Shown here piece after piece: positions 1 to 4,868 of a stretch of DNA of 5,613 bases. Numbering within the stretch: position 1 is the stretch's first letter; each line of letters opens with the position of its first letter. The position numbers and the translations under genes are program-made. The stretch is from M3007 sp046299435 (GTDB lineage: Bacteria; Bacteroidota; Bacteroidia; Chitinophagales; Saprospiraceae), in NCBI GenBank assembly GCA_046299435.1, contig JBKBIC010000283.1:1-5613 (forward strand), written 5' to 3'. The notes below the pieces were generated by a model. The model was not told the origin of the DNA. It was given only the letters and a program-made list of their open reading frames with translations, and did no database searches.

Positions 1-16
1 ATTTCAACTTTTTAAC

Positions 17-37
17 CCCTTCCTCTTTTCAACTCTT
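17..37. repeat. Dispersed TTCCTCTTTTCA repeat, copy 1
   Basis: TTCCTCTTTTCAACTCTT (20-37) recurs identically at 4692-4709. The 15-base stretch 17-31 also recurs inverted at 2038-2052. This copy lies just downstream of the peptidase stop codon. Confidence 0.7.
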
Positions 38-46
38 TGCGTCAAC

Positions 47-2014
47 TCACTTGCTCATCGTGAATTTCAGCGCGGCGGTTTCGCCCGTGTTTTCGTGCAG
101 GATTTGCAGGAAATACAGCCCGTCGGCGAGTGGGCGCACGTCGAGCGCGAGGGTGTTCGCGCCGGGTTCGGCCTCGAAGGTGCGGCTGAACATCATTTTC
201 CCCGTTTGTGAAAAACACTGGATGCGCGTCGCGCCCTCGAAGTGGTCGGGCAGTTCGAGCATGAGTTCGTCGCTGGCCGGGTTGGGGTAGAGGCCGATGG
301 TAGCCGCGAGGCTGGGCGCGGTGTCGTCGTCGTTGCCCCGGTCGTCGGGCGTGGGTGCGAAGGCGGTTGTACTGAAACTGGCCTGCGACCACGCACTGTT
401 GCCATTGCCGCACACGGCCCGGACACGCCACTTGTGGGCGGTGGAGGCTGCGAGGTTGCCGATGTTCAGGAAATTGCTTGATGTGCTGCCCGCCGAAGTC
501 CAGCTGCCTGCGCCGGATTGTTGGTACTCGACTTGGTAATTGGTCGGTGCCGGGTCGTTGGGTTCCCACCAAAGCGTGGCGTAGTCGTTCTTTTTAGTCT
601 TGGTTTCGAGGTCGAGCGGCGCGAAGCAGTTGCTGCCGTTGGTCGCGCCCTGTGTCAGATAGACATACTGGAAATCCGAGCCGACGGCGACTTTGATGCG
701 GCAGGTGCGCGAGTCGGTGGCCGATGGGTTGGCAGTGTAGTTGACGGTCAAGGTGCCGTTGCCCGTGCCGGTGGTCGGCGAGAGCGTGACCCACGAGGCA
801 TTGTCGCTGGCCGTCCAAGCACCGGTGGCTGTGATGCTGAAAGTGGTGCTGCCCGCCGGGGCGGTGCTCGTCTTTTTGGCGGGCGCGACGGCGACGGTTT
901 TGGCTTTGACAGTGAAGGTTTTGGTGATGCTTTTGCCGTTGTAGGTCACGGTGTATTTCCATTTGCCGGCGGGCGCGTTGCCCGGCAGGGTGTACCACCA
1001 ATACCAATACGAGGCGGAGTAATACTGCGGCGATGTATGGTTCCAGCTGGCGAAGACGCTGCCGTCGGGGCGTTTGACGGAATGGGTGCCTTGCAACGTG
1101 GTGTTTTGGTCTTGGTAATACGAAGCGAAATAGACCGCGTCGCCGGGGTAAAAAGTGGTCGCAAACGTGTTGCGTACGGGCGGGCACTGGGGCAAGTGAG
1201 GAACAGTGAAGTGGATGGCGGCAGTGTTGATTTTGGGTTCATAGTACGGTTCTTGTGCGGCCCACCAGTTTTGCCCGCCGAGGCTGTTGCACGCCCCGGC
1301 CCAGGGGTCAACGAGTTGGCTGCTCCCGTTGTACACCTCGAAGTGCAGGTGCGGCCCGGTCGAGTTGCCGGAGCTGCCCACCACACCGAGGTACTCGCCT
1401 TTGGCGACAGCCTGCCCGACGGTTTTCGAGGTCAGGCTGTACTGTTTCAAGTGGCCGTACCACGCGACGGAGCCGTCGGCGTGTTGGACGTACACGGCGT
1501 TCCACGGCACGTTGCCGAGGGCGCAGCTCTGGTCGGGGTTGGTTTCTTGCCTATATATAATGGTGCCGGCTGCGCCCGCGACGACTTCGACGCGGCTTTC
1601 GGCCTGTTTCTGCCACGGGAAAGGCCATGTGAAAATGTCGGTGCCTTTGTGCCCGTCGTAGGTGCGGCTGCCGCAGTTGTAATCGAGGATGCCGCCGGAG
1701 GCCAAGTTCTCGTCCACATAATTCGAGATGCCGTAGTACGAGTAGTCCGAAAAGCCGCTCGCCTTTTTCAGCGGCCAGCCGAAGGCCACGATGGCACCGG
1801 GGCGGGCGGCTTCGAGCTGGCCGGTTTCGAGGAGCGTCTGGCGGTTGCGTTCGATGTTGGCCCAGATGTCGCGGCGGGCGGCATCGCTGATGCACTCGGT
1901 GTTTTCGGTTTCGTGCGGGCCGCCGCCGAACCCGTCGGGCCGGGCAGTTTGCGCCTGTAAATGCGGCGCAGCGGCCAGCAACAGGGCTGCCAATGTGGTT
2001 TGGAGAGTTTTCAT
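47..2014 (-). CDS. Secreted M23 (LytM-type) metallopeptidase with BACON, fibronectin III and T9SS sorting domains
   Basis: A 655-residue protein, probably a zinc endopeptidase that cuts peptidoglycan or other glycine-rich peptides outside the cell. Residues 1-21 are a signal peptide (Lys2, hydrophobic core, cleavage near LQA-Q). The M23 domain covers about 75-240, with H122 and D126 in HKGTD, H188 in YGHL, and H222/H224 in PHLHFEV; H122, D126 and H224 are the expected zinc ligands. Residues 262-370 form an aromatic-rich beta-sandwich I cannot name. About 378-456 resembles a BACON domain (ending VYLTQGA), 462-550 a fibronectin III domain, and 573-655 a type A T9SS sorting domain (starting GLYPNPASDEL, with DGLYFLQI), so it should be exported and attached to or released from the cell surface. 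The Met at 2014 is chosen because it begins the signal peptide; the frame stays open to 2365 but that part overlaps arsC. Cysteines 41, 114, 164 and 242 could form disulfides. It lies 136 bases downstream of arsC, and no functional link to arsenic is evident. Confidence 0.93.
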   Translation of the reverse strand: MKTLQTTLAALLLAAAPHLQAQTARPDGFGGGPHETENTECISDAARRDIWANIERNRQTLLETGQLEAARPGAIVAFGWPLKKASGFSDYSYYGISNYVDENLASGGILDYNCGSRTYDGHKGTDIFTWPFPWQKQAESRVEVVAGAAGTIIYRQETNPDQSCALGNVPWNAVYVQHADGSVAWYGHLKQYSLTSKTVGQAVAKGEYLGVVGSSGNSTGPHLHFEVYNGSSQLVDPWAGACNSLGGQNWWAAQEPYYEPKINTAAIHFTVPHLPQCPPVRNTFATTFYPGDAVYFASYYQDQNTTLQGTHSVKRPDGSVFASWNHTSPQYYSASYWYWWYTLPGNAPAGKWKYTVTYNGKSITKTFTVKAKTVAVAPAKKTSTAPAGSTTFSITATGAWTASDNASWVTLSPTTGTGNGTLTVNYTANPSATDSRTCRIKVAVGSDFQYVYLTQGATNGSNCFAPLDLETKTKKNDYATLWWEPNDPAPTNYQVEYQQSGAGSWTSAGSTSSNFLNIGNLAASTAHKWRVRAVCGNGNSAWSQASFSTTAFAPTPDDRGNDDDTAPSLAATIGLYPNPASDELMLELPDHFEGATRIQCFSQTGKMMFSRTFEAEPGANTLALDVRPLADGLYFLQILHENTGETAALKFTMSK

Positions 2015-2037
2015 AAAAAACGGGGATGTTGGAAAAG

Positions 2038-2052
2038 TGAAAAGAGGAAGGG
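2038..2052. repeat. Dispersed TTCCTCTTTTCA repeat, copy 2 (inverted)
   Basis: TGAAAAGAGGAAGGG is the exact reverse complement of 17-31. It lies in the 5' leader region of the peptidase gene, so the gene is bracketed by inverted copies. Confidence 0.65.
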
Positions 2053-2086
2053 CGTACTCGCCAAGATAGGTTTGGCGAATGCCGAC

Positions 2087-2094
2087 CAAAGATA
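2087..2094 (-). promoter_or_regulatory. Candidate -7 element of the peptidase gene
   Basis: The minus strand reads TATCTTTG, an exact TAnnTTTG match, about 73 bases upstream of the start codon. No good TTG lies 19-21 bases further upstream. Alternatively its TTTG serves as a -33 for the weaker TATCTTGG at 2068-2061, 18 bases on. A 7-bp inverted repeat, TCGCCAA (2058-2064) and TTGGCGA (2072-2078), overlaps this region and could be an operator or leader hairpin. Confidence 0.45.
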
Positions 2095-2150
2095 AATGGC
2101 CGACCGTACATGGCGGATTTTTTTCATCTTCCAACATCCCGCCCAGCAGG

Positions 2151-2570
2151 TCAGGCTGGCGGCAAATGTGCGTCCACGAACTCCCGGCAATACGTTTTGA
2201 CCATCTCCCGGACGCGCCGGAACTCAGCCATGATTTCGGCTTCCGAGCCGGTGGCTTTGGCCGGGTCGGGGAAATTGTGGTGCAGCACTTGGATGCGGGC
2301 CGGGAAGTACGGGCAGCGTTCGCGGGCGTTGTCGCAGACGGTGATGACGTAATCGAACGGCACATCGGCGTACTCGTCCACCAGATTAGACGTGTGGCCG
2401 CTGATGTCGAGGCCGTCTTCGGCCATGATTTGCACGGCGCGGGGGTTCACGCCGTGTGTTTCCACGCCTGCGCTGAACACTTCGGCGCGGTCGCCCGCGA
2501 AATGGCGCAAGTAGCCTTCGGCGATTTGGCTGCGGCAGGAATTGCCGGTGCAGAGGACAAGGATTTTCAT
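2151..2570 (-). CDS. arsC: Arsenate reductase, thioredoxin-coupled low-molecular-weight phosphatase type
   Basis: A 139-residue cytoplasmic enzyme reducing arsenate to arsenite. The phosphatase P-loop CTGNSCRS begins at C7 with R13 and S14. C79 and C86 sit in VCDNARERCP. This matches the C10/C82/C89 relay of Staphylococcus aureus pI258 ArsC with the same spacing: C7 attacks arsenate, then C79 and C86 pass the disulfide to the surface for reduction by thioredoxin. D102-P103 is the usual acid loop, and ETHGVNP (37-43) is also typical. All catalytic residues are present and the length is normal, so it should be active and belongs to this class rather than the glutaredoxin-linked ArsC of R773. 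It is the last gene of the ars operon, 38 bases after the arsN2 stop codon. The start has no Shine-Dalgarno sequence; it follows TCATTCATTCA, a unit of the repeat family in this operon. Its product, arsenite, is the substrate of ArsM. Confidence 0.95.
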   Translation of the reverse strand: MKILVLCTGNSCRSQIAEGYLRHFAGDRAEVFSAGVETHGVNPRAVQIMAEDGLDISGHTSNLVDEYADVPFDYVITVCDNARERCPYFPARIQVLHHNFPDPAKATGSEAEIMAEFRRVREMVKTYCREFVDAHLPPA

Positions 2571-2604
2571 TGAATGAATGATGGAATGAGTGATTGAGTG
2601 AATA
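2571..2604. repeat. Octamer-family repeat in the arsN2-arsC spacer
   Basis: Degenerate copies of the same unit as the 3034-3137 array (GAATGAGTGATTGAGTGAAT in the middle, TGAATGAATGATGG at the arsC side). They lie in the same orientation as the nine-unit block, so arsN2 is bordered by direct copies. On the coding strand the arsC start codon follows TCATTCATTCA, nearly identical to the TCATTCACTCA before the arsN2 start. Confidence 0.75.
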
Positions 2605-2609
2605 GTTTT

Positions 2610-3032
2610 TTAGCCCATTTTCATCACGACCGCCGAACTGGGGCATAGACCCGCGAACTGCGCCGTGCCCGCGATTTCGGGCGGAGCCGCTGAGCGTTCG
2701 ACGGCCCGGAATCCGTGTTTTTCAAAATAGCCTGCCGCTGAATCGGTGATGAGCCAGATGCTGGTCGCGCCCTTTGCCTGTGCGTGTGCGATGGTCGTGC
2801 GGAGGATTGCCGCGCCCAAGCCGCTGCCGCGCTGCGCCGGGGCGACCGCGACCGAGCGCAATAGTGCGATTTCCCCGAAAATCTCGACCCCGGCGGTGGC
2901 CGCCAATTCGCCACCTTCGAGGGCCACGAAAAAGTGGGGCAACCCGGCCGGCAGGTCGGACGTGGGCAATTTGGCAGCGGCCAAAAATGCAGCAACCTTT
3001 TGAAAATCAGTGGATTGTGCTGGTGTGACCAT
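2610..3032 (-). CDS. arsN2: GNAT N-acetyltransferase of the arsenic-resistance ArsN2 type
   Basis: A 140-residue GNAT protein. The acetyl-CoA loop is QRGSGLG at 67-73, preceded by the ALLRSVAVAP strand (56-65); YFEKHGF (102-108) is the usual end of the fold, and the protein ends with the family-like LCPSSAVVMK (129-138). The LPTSDL near residue 22, the LLRSVAV strand and the LCPSSA tail resemble the ars-operon family called ArsN2. The related ArsN1 acetylates the arsenical antibiotic arsinothricin and phosphinothricin; the substrate of ArsN2-type proteins is not clear to me, so an organoarsenical is inference from position. It sits between arsM and arsC, directly after an octamer repeat array. 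The Met at 3032 (MVTPAQST) is preferred; an in-frame Met at 3080 would add 16 residues translated purely from repeat units. The start has no Shine-Dalgarno sequence. Confidence 0.86.
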   Translation of the reverse strand: MVTPAQSTDFQKVAAFLAAAKLPTSDLPAGLPHFFVALEGGELAATAGVEIFGEIALLRSVAVAPAQRGSGLGAAILRTTIAHAQAKGATSIWLITDSAAGYFEKHGFRAVERSAAPPEIAGTAQFAGLCPSSAVVMKMG

Positions 3033-3033
3033 T

Positions 3034-3137
3034 GAGTGAATGAGCCAATGAGTGAATGAGCCAATGTGTGAGTGAGTCAATGAGCGAATGAGCGAATGAA
3101 CTAATCACTCATTCACTCATTCACCCATTCACTCATT
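3034..3137. repeat. Head-to-head octamer repeat array between arsM and arsN2
   Basis: Nine consecutive octamers of the GAGTGAAT type (3034-3105; variants GAGCCAAT, GAGTCAAT, GAGCGAAT) run straight into four octamers of the opposite orientation, CACTCATT (3106-3137; one variant CACCCATT). The array fills all but about five bases of the arsM-arsN2 spacer. In the operon transcript the four-unit block can pair with the nine-unit block in several registers, giving a long hairpin of about 32 base pairs at most. It also provides the sequence immediately before the arsN2 start codon. Confidence 0.9.
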
Positions 3138-3141
3138 GATT

Positions 3142-4050
3142 TCAGTTGCAGCAACCGGGTTCGCAGCAAGCGGCGGCGGCCATTTCCCCGATTTGGATTT
3201 TCGGTTTTGCGTCCGAGATATGGCGGCGTTCGGTGGCTTGGCTGCCGGGCTTTTCGGCATAGACCGTGATGCTGAAAATGCCTGTTTGGGCTTGGCGCAG
3301 CGCGTCTAATTCGGTCGCGGAGAGGTATTGCAGCAGAATGGAATCGGGGATGAGGATGGGTTTTTGCTTTTGCACGACGACGTTTTGGAAGCCCGTTTCG
3401 CGGATAATGTCCAGATAGTCAGTCATTTGGCTCGCGCCTGACACGCAACCTGCGTACATCTCGGCGGAGCGAACGAGCGATTCTGGCAGCTGGCCCACGA
3501 GCACCACGTCGGAGATGCTGAAGTGCCCGCCGGGGCGCAGCGTGCGGTAGATTTCGGAGAAGACCTTGCGTTTGTCGGGCACCAAATTGAGGACGCAGTT
3601 GCTGACGATGACATCGGCGGAAGCGTCGCTCGTGGGCATCTCTTCGATGTCGCCCTGCCGGAACTCGACGTTGTGCAGGCCCAGGCGTTCGGCGTTTTCG
3701 CGGGCGCGGGCAATCATCGCGGGCGTGAAATCAATGCCGATGACTTTGCCCGTCGGGCCGGTTTCGGCGCGGGCCACGAAGCAGTCATTGCCTGCCCCGG
3801 AGCCGAGGTCAACGACCACGTCGCCGGGCTGGATTTTGGCGAACTCGGTGGGTAGGCCACAGCCGAGGCCAAGGTCGGCATCGGGGTTGTAGCCGGGCAG
3901 GTGGGCATAGGAGTCGGCCATGATGGTGTAGGTGCCTTCCATGCCGGGTTCGCAGCAGCCCACGCCGCAGCAGGAGGCTTCGTTGGTGGCTTTGTCTTGG
4001 AGCGCGATTTCTGCGTATTTCTCGCGGACGGTGGTTTTGATAGAATCCAT
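3142..4050 (-). CDS. arsM: Arsenite S-adenosylmethionine methyltransferase
   Basis: A 302-residue class I methyltransferase that adds methyl groups to As(III), giving methylated and in part volatile arsenicals. SAM-binding motif I is DLGSGAGND (81-89), with the acidic GIDFTPAMI (105-113) and GDIEEMP (133-139) following. The three arsenic-binding cysteines of the family are present: C64 in LGCG, C152 in SNCVLNL and C202 in GCVSGA, matching C72, C174 and C224 of the Cyanidioschyzon enzyme. There are extra cysteine clusters: CCGVGCC at 27-33 and CCEPGCCN at 295-302, the latter on a tail beyond the usual catalytic fold. CCEPG occurs at both ends. These may chelate or hand over As(III), which is inference. 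The gene is second in the operon, 104 bases after arsR across a spacer holding a 16-bp inverted repeat whose near arm ends six bases before the start codon. No Shine-Dalgarno sequence is visible. Confidence 0.95.
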   Translation of the reverse strand: MDSIKTTVREKYAEIALQDKATNEASCCGVGCCEPGMEGTYTIMADSYAHLPGYNPDADLGLGCGLPTEFAKIQPGDVVVDLGSGAGNDCFVARAETGPTGKVIGIDFTPAMIARARENAERLGLHNVEFRQGDIEEMPTSDASADVIVSNCVLNLVPDKRKVFSEIYRTLRPGGHFSISDVVLVGQLPESLVRSAEMYAGCVSGASQMTDYLDIIRETGFQNVVVQKQKPILIPDSILLQYLSATELDALRQAQTGIFSITVYAEKPGSQATERRHISDAKPKIQIGEMAAAACCEPGCCN

Positions 4051-4055
4051 TGCGG

Positions 4056-4151
4056 GAGTGATGAGTTATGAGTGATAAATGGTGGGTTGAAATGATGGTT
4101 ACGAACGAGATGGTTGAAAAACACATCATCCGTCGCTCATAACTCATCACT
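4056..4151. repeat. 16-bp perfect inverted repeat in the arsR-arsM spacer
   Basis: AGTGATGAGTTATGAG (4057-4072) is the exact reverse complement of 4136-4151. The arms are heptamer-like units (GAGTGAT, GAGTTAT, GAGTGAT from 4056). They nearly fill the ends of the spacer: one arm ends three bases after the arsR stop codon and the other ends six bases before the arsM start codon, with 63 bases between them. In mRNA this could form a long stem-loop that separates arsR from the rest of the operon. It has no transposase or target-site signs. Confidence 0.88.
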
Positions 4152-4154
4152 TCT

Positions 4155-4475
4155 TTAGCAGCATCGCTGCTGTTTGGCGTGGTCGAAGAACGCCCGGAAC
4201 GTGGCCTCGAACCGCTCGAAAGTTTCCCAGTTGATGCAGTAACAGGATTTTGGGCCGTCCACCGTGCCATGAATCAGCCCGGCGTTGAGCAACTCTTTGA
4301 GGTGCTGCGAGACGGTGCTTTGGGCCAGCGGCAGCACTTCCACGATTTCGCCGCAGATGCACGTCTGGCGTTGGGCCAGCACTTTCAGGATGGCGACGCG
4401 GGCTGGGTGGCCGAGGGCTTTGGCAAAATCGGCGACTTGGTTTTCGGCTTCGGCGAACTCGGTCTTCTTGTTCAT
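4155..4475 (-). CDS. arsR: ArsR/SmtB-family As(III)-responsive transcriptional repressor
   Basis: A 106-residue winged-helix repressor of its own operon. The recognition region is PLAQSTVSQHLKEL (49-62), followed by the wing AGLIHGTVDGPKSCYCIN (65-82). C39 and C41 in TCICGEIV lie just before the helix-turn-helix, equivalent to C32 and C34 of the R773 ArsR that bind As(III) and release the DNA; the third R773 cysteine has no equivalent. C78/C80 and the terminal C105-C106 are additional thiols that could form another site. It is the first gene of arsR-arsM-arsN2-arsC and sits directly downstream of an inverted-repeat operator overlapping a Bacteroidota-type promoter, so negative autoregulation is expected. 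A tiny ORF (ATG at 4489, encoding MTALA) ends in an ATGA overlap with this start codon. No clear Shine-Dalgarno sequence. Confidence 0.95.
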   Translation of the reverse strand: MNKKTEFAEAENQVADFAKALGHPARVAILKVLAQRQTCICGEIVEVLPLAQSTVSQHLKELLNAGLIHGTVDGPKSCYCINWETFERFEATFRAFFDHAKQQRCC

Positions 4476-4496
4476 GCGAGGGCGGTCATTTTTAAA

Positions 4497-4518
4497 TTCA
4501 TCGCAAATCTACGATGAA
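4497..4518. promoter_or_regulatory. ArsR operator (inverted repeat)
   Basis: Perfect 7-bp inverted repeat, TTCATCG (4497-4503) and CGATGAA (4512-4518), separated by eight bases. The spacer is exactly the -7 promoter element of the ars operon, so a bound ArsR dimer would cover the polymerase site. Position, symmetry and size suit an ArsR/SmtB operator; binding itself is inferred. Confidence 0.75.
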
Positions 4519-4535
4519 CGATTTTGGCCGTGCAA
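4504..4535 (-). promoter_or_regulatory. Bacteroidota-type promoter of the ars operon
   Basis: Reading the minus strand, TTG (4535-4533) is followed after 21 bases by TAGATTTG (4511-4504), an exact match to the -7 consensus TAnnTTTG with the spacing known for this phylum. The predicted start is a few bases downstream, near 4498, leaving a leader of roughly 20 bases before arsR. A run of nine A on the minus strand (4558-4550) lies upstream of the -33 region and could act as an UP-like element. Confidence 0.75.
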
Positions 4536-4566
4536 GCCCTGCCGCAAGATTTTTTTTTCGAGCCAA

Positions 4567-4612
4567 AAACGGCGCGCCCCGTTTGGCCGACGAATCAAGC
4601 CAAACGGGGCGC
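4567..4612 (-). terminator. Rho-independent-type terminator upstream of the ars operon
   Basis: A perfect 14-bp GC-rich stem (4574-4587 with 4599-4612; arm GCGCCCCGTTTGGC) closes an 11-base loop. On the minus strand it is followed by CGTTTTTGG, a short T5 run. This would end transcripts coming from the toxin-antitoxin side before the arsR promoter, insulating the ars operon. The T run is short, so efficiency is uncertain. Confidence 0.6.
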
Positions 4613-4637
4613 GGGGCGGGAGGAGTTGAAGGGATTT

Positions 4638-4689
4638 GAGTTGAAAAGTTGAAGCGGGGAGGGGGCGTGAAAGTTCAACTTTTCAACTC
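4638..4689. repeat. 16-bp perfect inverted repeat of AGTTGAAA units
   Basis: GAGTTGAAAAGTTGAA (4638-4653) pairs perfectly with 4674-4689 around a 20-base loop containing a run of G. Each arm is two octamer-like AGTTGAAA units. It lies between the possible small peptide, whose last codons run into it, and the terminator-like hairpin. No T run follows it on the minus strand, so a terminator role is not supported. Confidence 0.85.
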
Positions 4690-4785
4690 CATTCCTCTTT
4701 TCAACTCTTCATGTTTCAGCCCATAAACCTTGCGGCCAACGTAAATCACGGCCAGCAGGAGGGTGTAGGAGAGGGTGGCAGTCAT
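4675..4785 (-). CDS. Possible 36-residue single-pass membrane peptide
   Basis: An open frame of 36 codons starting at the Met of MTATLSYTLLLAVIYVG. Residues 4-16 are hydrophobic (LSYTLLLAVIYVG, with the core about 4-17), followed by a charged tail (GRKVYGLKHEELKRGMELKS), as in small bitopic proteins with a positive cytoplasmic side. I do not recognise it. Against it: the last dozen codons (EELKRGMELKS plus stop) are written by the GAGTTGAAAAG repeat that forms the arm at 4674-4689, so this end may be a repeat read by chance. For it: a clear hydrophobic segment, and a terminator-like hairpin on the same strand about 60 bases downstream. The frame is open up to 4893, but the extra residues overlap the toxin gene and look non-coding. 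No ribosome binding site is evident. Confidence 0.4.
   Translation of the reverse strand: MTATLSYTLLLAVIYVGRKVYGLKHEELKRGMELKS
4692..4709. repeat. Dispersed TTCCTCTTTTCA repeat, copy 3
   Basis: Identical over 18 bases to 20-37 and directly next to the inverted repeat arm at 4674-4689; it overlaps the end of the doubtful 36-codon frame. Confidence 0.7.
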
Positions 4786-4868
4786 GGCGAAAGAAGTTTT
4801 AGTTGGTAAAAAGACAAAGCCAAAACGGGGGGCTGTCGCCAAACGCTGCCGGATGGGTGAAAAAAATT

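Larger units (their letters stand above)
2023..2140. repeat. 12-bp perfect inverted repeat bracketing the arsC-peptidase spacer
   Basis: GGGATGTTGGAA (2023-2034) is the reverse complement of TTCCAACATCCC (2129-2140). One arm begins eight bases upstream of the peptidase start codon and the other ends ten bases from the arsC stop codon, so the pair encloses nearly the whole spacer, including the candidate peptidase promoter. Confidence 0.75.
4476..4782. other. Intergenic region between arsR and the possible small peptide
   Basis: About 300 bases without a convincing gene beyond the end of the doubtful 36-codon frame. From low to high coordinates it holds the arsR leader, the operator and promoter (4497-4535), a T9 run on the plus strand (4550-4558), the terminator-like hairpin (4567-4612), and a 16-bp inverted repeat with a G-rich 20-base loop (4638-4689). 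I see no RNA gene. Confidence 0.7.

Noticed and set aside
518..1960. Long plus-strand open frame of 480 codons
   Set aside because: It lies wholly within the M23 peptidase gene on the other strand, has no recognisable domain, and its low-complexity Gly/Val/Arg composition is what the complement of a GC-rich gene gives.
2015..2365. N-terminal extension of the peptidase to 2365
   Set aside because: The extra 117 residues overlap arsC out of frame and precede a clear signal peptide starting at 2014.
3033..3080. 16-residue N-terminal extension of ArsN2
   Set aside because: The residues (MTHSHIGSFTHWLIHS) are just the octamer array translated; the family usually starts close to the Met at 3032.
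3034..3137. CRISPR array
   Set aside because: Units are 8 bp and contiguous with no spacers, and there are no cas genes nearby.
2610..3141. Plus-strand frames around 2746-3028 opposite arsN2
   Set aside because: They are the complement of a well-supported GNAT gene and show no domain or start signals.
4056..4151. Miniature transposable element with 16-bp terminal inverted repeats
   Set aside because: There is no visible target duplication, the arms are made of short tandem units, and the neighbouring spacers hold similar pairs of unrelated sequence; an element origin cannot be excluded but is not supported.
4638..4689. Second terminator from the 16-bp AGTTGAAA hairpin
   Set aside because: The stem is perfect but AT-rich, the loop is 20 bases, and no T run follows on either strand.
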